From Pseudomonadota bacterium (GTDB taxonomy: Bacteria > Pseudomonadota > Alphaproteobacteria > Kiloniellales > JACOMY01): a DNA stretch of 64,000 nucleotides. Under the pieces are notes generated by a model. That model saw nothing but the letters and a program-made list of their open reading frames with translations, did not search any database and was not told where the DNA came from. Where the stretch lies: contig JAKOWB010000276.1 in NCBI GenBank assembly GCA_029781795.1, forward strand, positions 91,977 to 155,976, given 5' to 3'. Positions 17,099-25,134 of this stretch are shown here, one piece after another (positions within the stretch are counted from its first letter, which is position 1; every line of letters begins with the position of its first letter). The translations under genes were made by a program, and so were the position numbers.

Positions 17099-18655
17099 AT
17101 GCAAGACGACAGCGTCACCACCCCGTCGCGGCGCAGTGGACGACAGCGCAACCTGAACGCACGCGCCACCGTCGCCATTGCCCAGCGCCCCTGGCAGCAG
17201 CCGCGCTCTCGGCTGGCGCCGGTCGAACTGCTGTCGACCGACGAGCTGGAAAGCATTCATCTCACCTCGCTGCGCATCCTCGAGGAGATCGGCATCGACT
17301 TTCTCTCCCCGGCCGCACGCGAGATCGTACGCGAAGCCGGCGGGACGACCCTGCCGGGGTCCGAGCGGGTGCATCTCGACCGGCGGCTGGTGGAGTCGCT
17401 GGTGGCCAAGGCGCCGCCCTCGTTCCAGCTGCACGCGCGCAATCCGGAGCGCAGCCTGCAGGTCGGCGGCGGCAGTACCTTCTTCTGCTGCGTCGCCAGC
17501 CCGCCCAACTGCCAAGGGCTGGGGCAGCCCCGCCATCCGGGCACGCTGCCGGACTTCCGCACCTTCCTGAAGCTCGGCCAGCAGCTGAACATCATCCACG
17601 CCTTCGGCGGCTATCCGGTCGAGCCGTCGGAAATCAATGCGCGGGTACGCCACCTGCTCTGCCTGGCGGACCTGGCCAGCATGACCGACAAGGTCTTCCA
17701 CGCCTATGCCCTCGGCCGGGAGCGCATCCTCGACGCCATCGAGATCGTGAAGATCGTGCGGGGTATCGACGAAGAGCGGCTGGCGCGAGAGCCAAGCTTC
17801 TTCACGGTCGTCAACTCCAGCTCGCCGCTGCGATACGACAAGCCGATGCTGGAAGGCGCCATCGAGATGGCGCGGCGCAACCAGCCCGTGGCCTACACGC
17901 CCTTCACCCTCGCCGGAGCGATGGCGCCGATCACGCTGGCCGGCGCCCTGGCACAGCAGAACGCCGAGGTGCTTGCCGGCGTCGCCTTCAGCCAGATGGT
18001 GCGGCCGGGCACGCCCTGCCTCTATGGCGCCTATACCTCCAACGTCGACATGCGCTCCGGCGCGCCGGCCTTCGGTACGCCGGAGTACGCCAAGACGACC
18101 CTGATCAGTGGGCAGTTGGCACGCCGCTATCGCCTGCCCTATCGCGCGTCCAACGGCAACGCGGCGAACGGCCCGGACGCCCAGTCGGTCTACGAGTCCG
18201 CCATGTCGCTCTGGAGCGCGATGCTGGCCCAGAGCAACCTGATGATGCATGCCGCCGGCTGGCTGGAAGGCGGGCTCTGCTCTTCGTTCGAGAAACTGGT
18301 GATCGATGCCGAGATGCTGCAGATGATCGCCGCCTTCATGGAGCCGACGCCCATCACCGAGGAAACCCTGGCGCTGGATGCCATCCGCGATGTGGGCCCC
18401 GGCGGGCACTTCTTCGGCACGCCGCATACGCTTGCACGGTACGAGAGCGCGTTCTACGTGCCCATGCTTTCGGACTGGAGCAACTATGGACGCTGGCAGG
18501 AGGGCGGCGCGCAGGACGCCTTTACCCGCGCCGGCGAGATTGCCCGGCGGCTGATCGACAGCTACGAGCCGCCGCCGCTCGCCCCAGATCGCGCGGATGC
18601 GCTGGCGGACTTCGTCGCCCGCCGCACGGCGGAGGGCGGAGCACCGGCCGACTGA
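17099..18655 (+). CDS. MttB-family (trimethylamine methyltransferase-like) protein, non-pyrrolysine
   Basis: 518 residues with the COG5598 layout: SIHLTSLRILEEIGIDFLSP near the N-terminus, PYRASNGNAANGPDAQS centrally and AMSLWSAMLAQSNLMMHAAG after it. The reading frame has no internal amber codon, so it belongs to the large non-pyrrolysine branch, whose characterised members demethylate glycine betaine, proline betaine or carnitine with a corrinoid protein. No corrinoid-binding partner gene is nearby. The ATG at 17099 is chosen because AAGGAG lies 8 bp before it; the upstream in-frame ATG at 17036 overlaps the lyase stop region. It ends the run and converges with the LysR gene. Confidence 0.85.
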   Translation: MQDDSVTTPSRRSGRQRNLNARATVAIAQRPWQQPRSRLAPVELLSTDELESIHLTSLRILEEIGIDFLSPAAREIVREAGGTTLPGSERVHLDRRLVESLVAKAPPSFQLHARNPERSLQVGGGSTFFCCVASPPNCQGLGQPRHPGTLPDFRTFLKLGQQLNIIHAFGGYPVEPSEINARVRHLLCLADLASMTDKVFHAYALGRERILDAIEIVKIVRGIDEERLAREPSFFTVVNSSSPLRYDKPMLEGAIEMARRNQPVAYTPFTLAGAMAPITLAGALAQQNAEVLAGVAFSQMVRPGTPCLYGAYTSNVDMRSGAPAFGTPEYAKTTLISGQLARRYRLPYRASNGNAANGPDAQSVYESAMSLWSAMLAQSNLMMHAAGWLEGGLCSSFEKLVIDAEMLQMIAAFMEPTPITEETLALDAIRDVGPGGHFFGTPHTLARYESAFYVPMLSDWSNYGRWQEGGAQDAFTRAGEIARRLIDSYEPPPLAPDRADALADFVARRTAEGGAPAD

Positions 18656-18680
18656 CTGTCGCCGGCCGACCGCCCTGGCG

Positions 18681-19598
18681 TCAGGACATGACGTCCTGCA
18701 GGCGCTCGGGCAGGAAGCTGCCCGCCAGCTTGGCCAGCGCATCGGCCTGAGGCGTCAGCGGTCCGCCGCGGCGGCCATAGAGCGCGATGGTCAGCGGCTC
18801 GCAGGGATCGGAGATCGGACGGTAGACCAGGCGTCGCCCGTCATAGCTCGTCGTCACCGCCGGCAGCAGATAGGCGATGCCGAGTCCGACGCCGTTGCCG
18901 ATCATGCTGCACATCATCTCGAAGGAGTTGACATCGATGATCCGCCGCGGGCTGTGCCCCGCGACCGTGAAGAGCGACAGCAGCTGCTCCTTGCCCGCGG
19001 GTTCGTCGACCACTACCAGCGGCTGGCTGGCCAGCTCCGCCAGCGACATCGTTCGGTTCGCCGCCAGGCGGTGGGTCGAGGGCAGCAGCGCTCGCGGCTG
19101 CAGCGCCATCACCGGCGTGATCATCTCGGCATCGCCCAAGGCGATGTTGTAGGTGAGCGCCAGATCGACCCGCCCCGACAGCAGGGCCTCGTTGATCTCG
19201 CCGAAGCCCGAGAAGAAGGGCAGCAGCTGGCAATTCGGGTAGAGCTGCTCCCACCGCCGGATCAGCGGCGTCATGCAGATCGGCGCCAGGTACCAGTAGC
19301 AGCCGAGCCTGCAGACCCCGTCGAGCCCGCTGGGCCGGCCGGCGCCAAGGTCGAGCAGCTGGTCGACCTGTTCGAGAATGCCGCGCGCCCGGCTGAGCAC
19401 CTCGGCCCCGAAGGCGGTCAGGCGGACGCCATCGGCGGCCCCGCGCTCGAACAGCCGCTGGCCCAGGCTCTCCTCGAGCTTGGCGAGCGCGCTGGAGATG
19501 GCGGACTGGGAGATGTGCACGGCGCGCGCGGCGGCCGTGATGCCGCCCTTGTCGGCGATGGCCACCAGGTAGGTCAGCTGTGTCAGCGAAATCCGCAT
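18681..19598 (-). CDS. LysR-family transcriptional regulator
   Basis: 305 residues from the ATG opening MRISLTQLTYLVAIADKGG. The winged HTH (about 1-60) contains ITAAARAVHISQSAISSALAKLEE, followed by a type-2 periplasmic-binding-like effector domain with GLDGVCRLGCYWYLAP. A start 57 bp further upstream is possible but adds no conserved sequence. It converges on the MttB-family gene with 25 bp between stops. It is the only regulator next to the catabolic run and probably controls the promoter before 8366, although it is not in the usual divergent position. Confidence 0.88.
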   Translation of the reverse strand: MRISLTQLTYLVAIADKGGITAAARAVHISQSAISSALAKLEESLGQRLFERGAADGVRLTAFGAEVLSRARGILEQVDQLLDLGAGRPSGLDGVCRLGCYWYLAPICMTPLIRRWEQLYPNCQLLPFFSGFGEINEALLSGRVDLALTYNIALGDAEMITPVMALQPRALLPSTHRLAANRTMSLAELASQPLVVVDEPAGKEQLLSLFTVAGHSPRRIIDVNSFEMMCSMIGNGVGLGIAYLLPAVTTSYDGRRLVYRPISDPCEPLTIALYGRRGGPLTPQADALAKLAGSFLPERLQDVMS

Positions 19599-20007
19599 CG
19601 GCGGCAGCATAGGTCTTGCCGCCTGAGGCACGGAAGTAGCGTTCTGGCGGGGCATCGCGCCGGCCGCCGTCCGGCCAGATGAATCAAGCTGTCGATTCTG
19701 CCAAGCCTTCGCGGCTCGACCCGCCCCGGGGGAGGCTTCGCTCCTACTCCGCAGGTGTTCCTTATCAATGAGTTAACGATCGTCGAGGCGATGCTTCATG
19801 CAAGCGTCTCCTGCACGTTCCGCTGGAGCCAGCCGTCGTTCCGGCCCCCTGGATTCTGCCGCTGTCGAGGACGGCCCGCCGCAGTTCCGGACTCAACGAT
19901 AGGCCGGCAGGTCGGCGCCAAGGCCCCGTTTCACCCCCTGTCGATCAACTGGCAGCGCACCTCTGCAAGGCGACCCTGCTCGACGGCGGCAGCGGCATGG
20001 ACTGCGG
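19599..20007. other. Intergenic stretch, no gene recognised; left edge of the less GC-rich block
   Basis: About 400 bp between the LysR start and the DsrE stop. It should contain the LysR promoter and any terminator of the leftward run coming from 28 kb. Short open frames cross it but none has a convincing start or recognisable product. GC content visibly drops within it. I searched it by eye for a copy of the tRNA-Glu 3' end and found none. Confidence 0.5.
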
Positions 20008-20445
20008 TCACTCCGTGATCTTCACGAAGCCCTGTTGGACGAGCTGGATCGTGCGGGCCATCGCGTCCCGATTGACCTTGATGTCTGGAAGCAGATCCGC
20101 ATTGCCCCAGTCGTTGACGCGCGCAGTCGCGCCGCACAGCTCGACCTTCACGCCGCGCTTCACCAGATCGGCGACGAGATACCTGTAGGGGTTGCCGGTC
20201 GCGACGTTGCGCGCGGCATTGTACGCGCTGTCGTTCAGCGTCACGTGACCGGCATTGGTGTGGAACACCGCGATCACCTCGCAGTCCGCACCCCACTCGG
20301 CGATGTCACCGGTGATGAGCTGCAGATGGAAGATCGCGGCCGGCAAATCGCCTTCGAACTGCAGCGCGCCGATACTATGCACGCATTTGACATGCCGAAG
20401 GACGACGGGAACATCGATGCTCAGAGCCTTGCCCGAATGGATCAT
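20008..20445 (-). CDS. DsrE family protein
   Basis: 145 residues starting MIHSGKALSIDVPVVLRH, with GGGGAAG as ribosome-binding site. The conserved core is FHLQLITGDIAEWGADCEVIAV in two parts, AYNAARNVATGNPY and GVKVELCGATARV, whose Cys aligns with the conserved Cys of DsrE/DsrF-like proteins. The fold handles sulfur transfer in some members; most are uncharacterised. It is last in the leftward run, 38 bp after the metallo-beta-lactamase-fold gene. No signal peptide is seen. Confidence 0.75.
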   Translation of the reverse strand: MIHSGKALSIDVPVVLRHVKCVHSIGALQFEGDLPAAIFHLQLITGDIAEWGADCEVIAVFHTNAGHVTLNDSAYNAARNVATGNPYRYLVADLVKRGVKVELCGATARVNDWGNADLLPDIKVNRDAMARTIQLVQQGFVKITE

Positions 20446-20483
20446 GATGTCTTCCCCAGCTTGCGGGATGGGTTGGCGCGGCC

Positions 20484-21401
20484 TCAGACGCCGCGATAGA
20501 CCAGCGCCGTGAACAGGGCGCCATCGATGATCGATTGGCCCCATTGGGCGTCATAGACCGCGGTGGGATGCGCCGCCTGGACCTCTTCCAGGCTCAATCC
20601 CTTCGCCTTAAAGGCGGCGACCCGGGCGCGGACGTCCACTAGCATGTCGCGAAAGGCGAGAAGCTGGGCACGGTCCCCCAAAGGCCCGTGGCCGGGGATC
20701 ACCTGGGTCTGCGCCGTGGCGAGCGCCAGGTTCTCGTTGGCGGCTTCGATCATGCCGTCGATGCCTCCGCCGGCGACATAGTCGATGAAGGGATACATGC
20801 CGTTCCAGAAGGTATCGCCGGTCTGCAGGACGTCGGCCTGCTCGAAGTACACCGACAGGTCCCCGTCCGTGTGTGAATGCGCATAGGGTCGGATGATCAC
20901 GGTCTCGCCCCCGAAGGTGAGCGTCGTTTCGCCTTCGAGCCGTACATTGGGAAGATCCGCTTCGGGAACGGGCGTGAAGGTGTGGCCCCATTCCTCGACG
21001 CGCAGGGTCTGCGACAGGCGCGCTATCGTCTCGCGGGTCGCCATGAGCTGGGCGCCCCGGCGACGAACCCATCCATCGCCATCGGCGTGATCCCAATGCC
21101 AGTGCGTGAGGATCGCATAGCGGAGCGGGCCGCTGTTCAACCGAGCCAAGGCATCCTCGATCTTCTGCTGCGAGATTGCGATGCCGCAGTCGACGATGAG
21201 AAGACCATCCCGTCCGGCGAGGACGCCGATGTTGCCCCCGGAGCCCTCCAGCATGCTGACGCCGCCGCGCAGGGGATGAACCGTGATCGGCGACGCCGCG
21301 GCCGCTGCATTGATAGTGCTGTAGGGCGTAGCAGTGGGGGTCTGGGCGACCGCCGCTCCCGCCGCCCAGCCCAGGACGCAAAGGCTTAGAACGAAGCGCA
21401 T
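20484..21401 (-). CDS. MBL-fold metallo-hydrolase, exported
   Basis: 305 residues from MRFVLSLCVLGWAAG, a Sec-type signal peptide cleaved near AAVAQ. The metal motif is THWHWDHADGDG (HxHxDH), with later ligands in YAHSHTDGD, QTGDTFWNG and IPGHGP. The domain is a complete metallo-beta-lactamase fold of the lactamase B2/glyoxalase II-like superfamily, acting in the periplasm; the substrate is unknown. An ATG 30 bp upstream is an alternative start but would put ten residues before the signal peptide. Confidence 0.85.
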   Translation of the reverse strand: MRFVLSLCVLGWAAGAAVAQTPTATPYSTINAAAAASPITVHPLRGGVSMLEGSGGNIGVLAGRDGLLIVDCGIAISQQKIEDALARLNSGPLRYAILTHWHWDHADGDGWVRRRGAQLMATRETIARLSQTLRVEEWGHTFTPVPEADLPNVRLEGETTLTFGGETVIIRPYAHSHTDGDLSVYFEQADVLQTGDTFWNGMYPFIDYVAGGGIDGMIEAANENLALATAQTQVIPGHGPLGDRAQLLAFRDMLVDVRARVAAFKAKGLSLEEVQAAHPTAVYDAQWGQSIIDGALFTALVYRGV

Positions 21402-21565
21402 CGCGGTTCCCCGCGCGAACAGGTCCGACATGTCCTATCCTTCCTTGGCTATGGAGATGGGCACCACGCTGGGCGCGGCCTGCACAAGCGAGTCGTGTCT
21501 TGGATGCCGACGGGCTTCCCGGATCTTCGACGGGCAGGCTTCGACGGAGCCGAGTTGCGCCAGCA

Positions 21566-22501
21566 TCATCGATTCCGCGGATCGCAAGAGATCAGCCTGA
21601 AGGCCAGGTCCCACAGCCGCTCGGCGTTGCCGGGATCGAGCGCATAGTCGGCCACACCCCCGCTGAAGTCCGTCGGACGTTTCGTGATCCGCATGGCCTG
21701 ATTGCAGTCCTCGAAGTACCGCCCGCCGATCCCGTCCAGCAAGGGCGACGCTGCCAGCAGCACCGAGGTTGCAGCCCCCTGCGCGGGTGTCTTCCGGCGC
21801 TCGACCGGGGTCTTGAGACCGCCCGTGTACTTCTGCAGTCCCGTCTGGATGGCGCCCGGATTGGCCGCGTTCGAGACGATGCCGTCGTCCCGCCAGCGAC
21901 CGGTCACACCTACCGCCAGCAACGCGCATGCGGTCTTCGACTGCCCATAGGCGCCGATCGGGGTGTAGGGCACGAAGTCGAAGTTCACATCGTCGAACAT
22001 GACGGGCGAAAAGGCGTGAGCGCTGGAGCTAAGCGAGACGACGCGCGCGCCCGCGGCCGCGGCCAGCGCCCGATGCAGCCCGACCGTCAGCGCGAAATGA
22101 CCGAGAAAGTTCGTGCCGAACTGCATCTCATACCCTTGCGGCGTCGTCTCCAGTGCCGGGACCGCCATGATGCCGGCATTGTTGACGAGGATATGGAGCG
22201 GCCCGTTCCAGCCATCCGCGAAGGCTTTCACCGACCGCAGATCCGAGAGATCGAGAAGCCGAACATCGACCGACGCATTGGGCGTCGAGCGGCGGATCTC
22301 CGCGGCCGCCGCCTGCGCCGCATCCGGGCGGCGGACGGCGAGCGTGACGGACGCGCCCGCCCTTGCCAGCGCCCGCGCGGTCTCGACGCCAAGGCCGGCC
22401 GCGCCTCCCGTCACCACGGCCGTCCTGCCGCTCAGGTCGATGCCGTGAATGACCTCCTGCGCTTCGGTGGCAAAGCCGAACGGCGTGGTGACGGGCGTCA
22501 T
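21566..22501 (-). CDS. SDR-family oxidoreductase (retinol-dehydrogenase-like)
   Basis: 311 residues. TGGAAGLG at about 31-38 binds the nucleotide, NNAGIMAVP lies near 110, and YGQSK carries the catalytic Tyr and Lys. The sequence around TTPQGYEMQFGTNFLGHF is typical of the WWOX/retinol dehydrogenase/protochlorophyllide-reductase-like group. It lies in the co-directional run between the Tat-type hydrolase (66 bp gap) and the MBL gene. The physiological substrate is unknown; a lipid or xenobiotic carbonyl is likely. Confidence 0.85.
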   Translation of the reverse strand: MTPVTTPFGFATEAQEVIHGIDLSGRTAVVTGGAAGLGVETARALARAGASVTLAVRRPDAAQAAAAEIRRSTPNASVDVRLLDLSDLRSVKAFADGWNGPLHILVNNAGIMAVPALETTPQGYEMQFGTNFLGHFALTVGLHRALAAAAGARVVSLSSSAHAFSPVMFDDVNFDFVPYTPIGAYGQSKTACALLAVGVTGRWRDDGIVSNAANPGAIQTGLQKYTGGLKTPVERRKTPAQGAATSVLLAASPLLDGIGGRYFEDCNQAMRITKRPTDFSGGVADYALDPGNAERLWDLAFRLISCDPRNR

Positions 22502-22567
22502 CGTCCAAGTCCTCGGGGCTGCCCGCGCCTTGGCATCAGCGGATCCCAGGTCCGCGGCCGTGCGCGC

Positions 22568-23545
22568 CTATGCCTTGATGAAGGCAAGAACATCCGGGTT
22601 GATGATGTCGGGATGGCTGGCGAACATTCCGTGCGGCAGGTCCTTGTAGACCTTGAGCGTGCCCTGCTTCAGCAGCTTGACGGCGAGCGGCGCGGAATCG
22701 GCGAATGGCACCACCTGATCGTCTTCGCTGTGCAAGCTGAGCACCGGGACGTCGATGAGCCTGAGATCATCGGTCAGGTCCGTTTCCGAGAACACCTTGA
22801 TGCAGTCATAGTGCGCCTTGGTTCCGCCCATCATGCCCTGGCGCCACCAGTTGCGGATCAATCCCTCGGAGACTCTCGCGCCTGGCCGATTGAAGCCGTA
22901 GAAGGGGCCGCTCGCCACATCGAGATAGAATTGCGCGCGGTTCGCGGCGAGAGCGGCACGATAGCCGTCGAACACCTCGATCGGCGTGCCGCCAGGGTTG
23001 TTGTCGCTCTTCACCATGACGGGGGGGATGGCGCTGATCAGCACGGCCTTGGCGACCCGGCCCCTGCCGTGGCGGGCAACATAGCGGGTCACCTCGCCGC
23101 CGCCGGTGGAGTGGCCGATGTGAATCGCGTCCTTCAGATCGAGCGCCGCGACGAGTTCTGCGACGTCGGCGGCATAGGTGTCCATGTCGTTGCCGGTGTC
23201 GGTCTGTGTCGAGCGACCATGGCCACGCCGGTCATGGGCGATCACGCGATAGCCCCTCTCGAGGAAGAAGAGCATCTGGTTGTCCCAGTCATCCGCGCTG
23301 AGCGGCCAGCCGTGATGGAACACGATCGGCTGCCCCGAACCCCAGTCCTTGTAGAAAATCTGCGTGCCATCTTTCGTCGTGATCGTGCTCATGGGCGGGT
23401 TTCCTTCGTCGTGGGTTGTCTGGGCCTGGGGTGAGCTACCGGCGATCGTCGACATGAACGCGGCGGGGAGGCCGGCTGCGAAGGCAGCGGTGGCCGCGCC
23501 CTTCAGGACGGCGCGGCGCGACGCCGCGGTGGCGGGCAGCTTCAT
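22568..23545 (-). CDS. Alpha/beta hydrolase, non-haem chloroperoxidase type, with Tat-like leader
   Basis: 325 residues. The leader [17 protein letters not shown] has twin Arg and a hydrophobic alanine-rich stretch, suggesting Tat export. The mature part begins near [20 protein letters not shown], the standard N-terminus of cofactor-free chloroperoxidase/esterases. The nucleophile elbow is GHSTGGGE, the acid SEDDQVVPF and the His PHGMF. Such proteins act as esterases or perhydrolases. Most relatives start at the internal Met, so the exported form is unusual, and a cytoplasmic start at about 23386 is a possible second start. It follows the tautomerase gene by 82 bp. Confidence 0.82.
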   Translation of the reverse strand: MKLPATAASRRAVLKGAATAAFAAGLPAAFMSTIAGSSPQAQTTHDEGNPPMSTITTKDGTQIFYKDWGSGQPIVFHHGWPLSADDWDNQMLFFLERGYRVIAHDRRGHGRSTQTDTGNDMDTYAADVAELVAALDLKDAIHIGHSTGGGEVTRYVARHGRGRVAKAVLISAIPPVMVKSDNNPGGTPIEVFDGYRAALAANRAQFYLDVASGPFYGFNRPGARVSEGLIRNWWRQGMMGGTKAHYDCIKVFSETDLTDDLRLIDVPVLSLHSEDDQVVPFADSAPLAVKLLKQGTLKVYKDLPHGMFASHPDIINPDVLAFIKA

Positions 23546-23627
23546 GTCCGTGGTCCTCGCATCCTCTGCGGGCGCTGATCTCGCATGCGCTCGCCACCGA
23601 AAGCGGGCGATACGGGCGGTTGCCCCG

Positions 23628-23930
23628 TCATCGGCCGACCGCGGGTGCCGCGGCGGCAAGTTCCTTGCGGGTGGTCGGCCTGCCGCCGATGCTCTCGTAG
23701 ATGGCCTTCGTTCGCCCCAGCATATCCATCAGCGACTTGGGCCCCTCGAAGGGCCTGCCGCCGATGTGCCAGCCATCTGTATGCAGCTCCTCGATCAGCA
23801 CCCAGACCACCTCGCGGAACGCCTCCGAGCCTTCGAACCTGACCATCACATCGGTGATGGCCGCAGCCATCGCGTGCTTCTCCTCGGGCGTGAAGACCCC
23901 TTCCACCAGCTTGATGTTGACGAATGGCAT
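23628..23930 (-). CDS. Tautomerase family protein (4-oxalocrotonate tautomerase-like)
   Basis: 100 residues beginning [18 protein letters not shown]. Pro2 after Met removal is the catalytic base of this superfamily, followed by the conserved pattern [12 protein letters not shown] and [17 protein letters not shown]. At 100 residues it is longer than the 62-residue 4-OT monomers and matches the single-domain YusQ/Pseudomonas-type subgroup. It is transcribed with the quinone oxidoreductase upstream (48 bp gap). Confidence 0.85.
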   Translation of the reverse strand: MPFVNIKLVEGVFTPEEKHAMAAAITDVMVRFEGSEAFREVVWVLIEELHTDGWHIGGRPFEGPKSLMDMLGRTKAIYESIGGRPTTRKELAAAAPAVGR

Positions 23931-23978
23931 GACATCAGCTCCTTCGATTGCTGCGAGTAGCGTCGCCAGTTCTGCGTC

Positions 23979-24977
23979 TCAGTCAGCGATCTCCACGACG
24001 ACCTTGCCGGTGGCGCTTCGATCCTGGATGGCGCGGTGGGCAGCCGCTGCCGAATCCAAGGTGAAGCGGCGCGGATCGAGCACCGGCATGACCTGGCGAG
24101 CTTCCACGAGCCGACTTGCTTCGCGCAGAATCTCGCCGTGATGTGCCCGGCCCTCGCCGGTCAGCATCGGCAACAGCGTGAAGACTCCGGAGTAGCTCGC
24201 GGCGCGAAACGAGAGCGGCGCGAGCGAATGCGTTCCCCAGCCGAGGCAGCTTACGACGTGCCCAAAACGCCGGACGGCTTTGAAGCACGTGTCCAGCACG
24301 GGGCCGCCCACGGTATCGTAGACGATATCGAATCCGTGCCCGGCGCTGTGATCGTTGACATACTCCTCGATGGTGGACTGGCCATAGTCGATCGCAGTCG
24401 CGCCAAGCTGTTCGATCAGCGCCTGCTTCGCGACCCTATCCACGGCGAAGACCTCGGCGCCGAAAGCACGGGCGATCTGGATCGCCATCTGACCAACACC
24501 GCCGGCTCCCTGGATCAGTACCTTCTGGCGGGCCTGCACCTGGGCACGATCGACAAGACCTTCCCAGGCAGTGATGAAGATGAGCGGCAGTGCCGCTGCC
24601 TCGCGCATGCTGAGATTCGACGGTTTCAGCGCAAGCAGGTCGGCATCGACAGCGACGAATCCGGCGAGCGAGCCTTGCAGGCCACCGACGCCGCCGGCCA
24701 GCCCGTAGACCTCGTCGCCCGGAGCCAGGCCGGTCACCCCAGGCCCAAGCGCCTCGACGCTACCGGCGAGATCCATGCCGAGAATCGCGGGCAGGGGGTG
24801 CTTCGCATGCGGCGCCTGTCCGCTCCTGATCTTTAGGTCAAGCGGATTGACCCCGCTCGCCTTGATGCGCACGAGCACCTGACCCGGTCCGGGTGTCGGC
24901 CGGCACATCGTCGTTCGGACGAGCGGTGCATCAACACCGTCGAGCACGAGGGCATCCATCAAACCTTCTGCGGTCAT
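23979..24977 (-). CDS. Zinc-independent quinone oxidoreductase (MDR family)
   Basis: 332 residues from MTAEGLMDALVL. It has a GroES-like N-domain with GPGQVLVRIKASGVNPLD and PAILGMDLAG, and a Rossmann domain with IQGAGGVGQMAIQIA. The catalytic-zinc Cys/His pattern of alcohol dehydrogenases is absent, which places it with NADPH:quinone reductases and enone reductases. A start at 24959 (MDALVLD, preceded by AGAAGG) is equally good. The longer open frame to 25112 has no family match. It is the first enzyme gene after the regulator (157 bp gap). Confidence 0.87.
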   Translation of the reverse strand: MTAEGLMDALVLDGVDAPLVRTTMCRPTPGPGQVLVRIKASGVNPLDLKIRSGQAPHAKHPLPAILGMDLAGSVEALGPGVTGLAPGDEVYGLAGGVGGLQGSLAGFVAVDADLLALKPSNLSMREAAALPLIFITAWEGLVDRAQVQARQKVLIQGAGGVGQMAIQIARAFGAEVFAVDRVAKQALIEQLGATAIDYGQSTIEEYVNDHSAGHGFDIVYDTVGGPVLDTCFKAVRRFGHVVSCLGWGTHSLAPLSFRAASYSGVFTLLPMLTGEGRAHHGEILREASRLVEARQVMPVLDPRRFTLDSAAAAHRAIQDRSATGKVVVEIAD

Positions 24978-25134
24978 GATCTGCCTGTTCCCCTGGCCGA
25001 ATGCATGCAGAACAATTCGGAACTGCTCAGAAGCTTGAGCGCCCCGGCTCGACGGTGGCCAGTGCATCGTCGTGAATTCTTGTGAGCGCGGCCAATTGCT
25101 CGCGCGGATCAAGGCGTGCTCTGTGTGAGCCAGA

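Noticed and set aside
17099..18655. Pyrrolysine-containing MttB
   Set aside because: No in-frame TAG occurs before the natural stop, and no pyl genes are present in the window.
19599..20007. Possible attL repeat of the tRNA-Glu 3' end at the left edge of the less GC-rich block
   Set aside because: No stretch resembling the GGGGATTCGAACCCCT end of the tRNA was found by eye, and there is no integrase gene.
19755..20018. Small plus-strand gene between LysR and DsrE
   Set aside because: It has no ribosome-binding site, its translation is low in structure and it matches no family I know.
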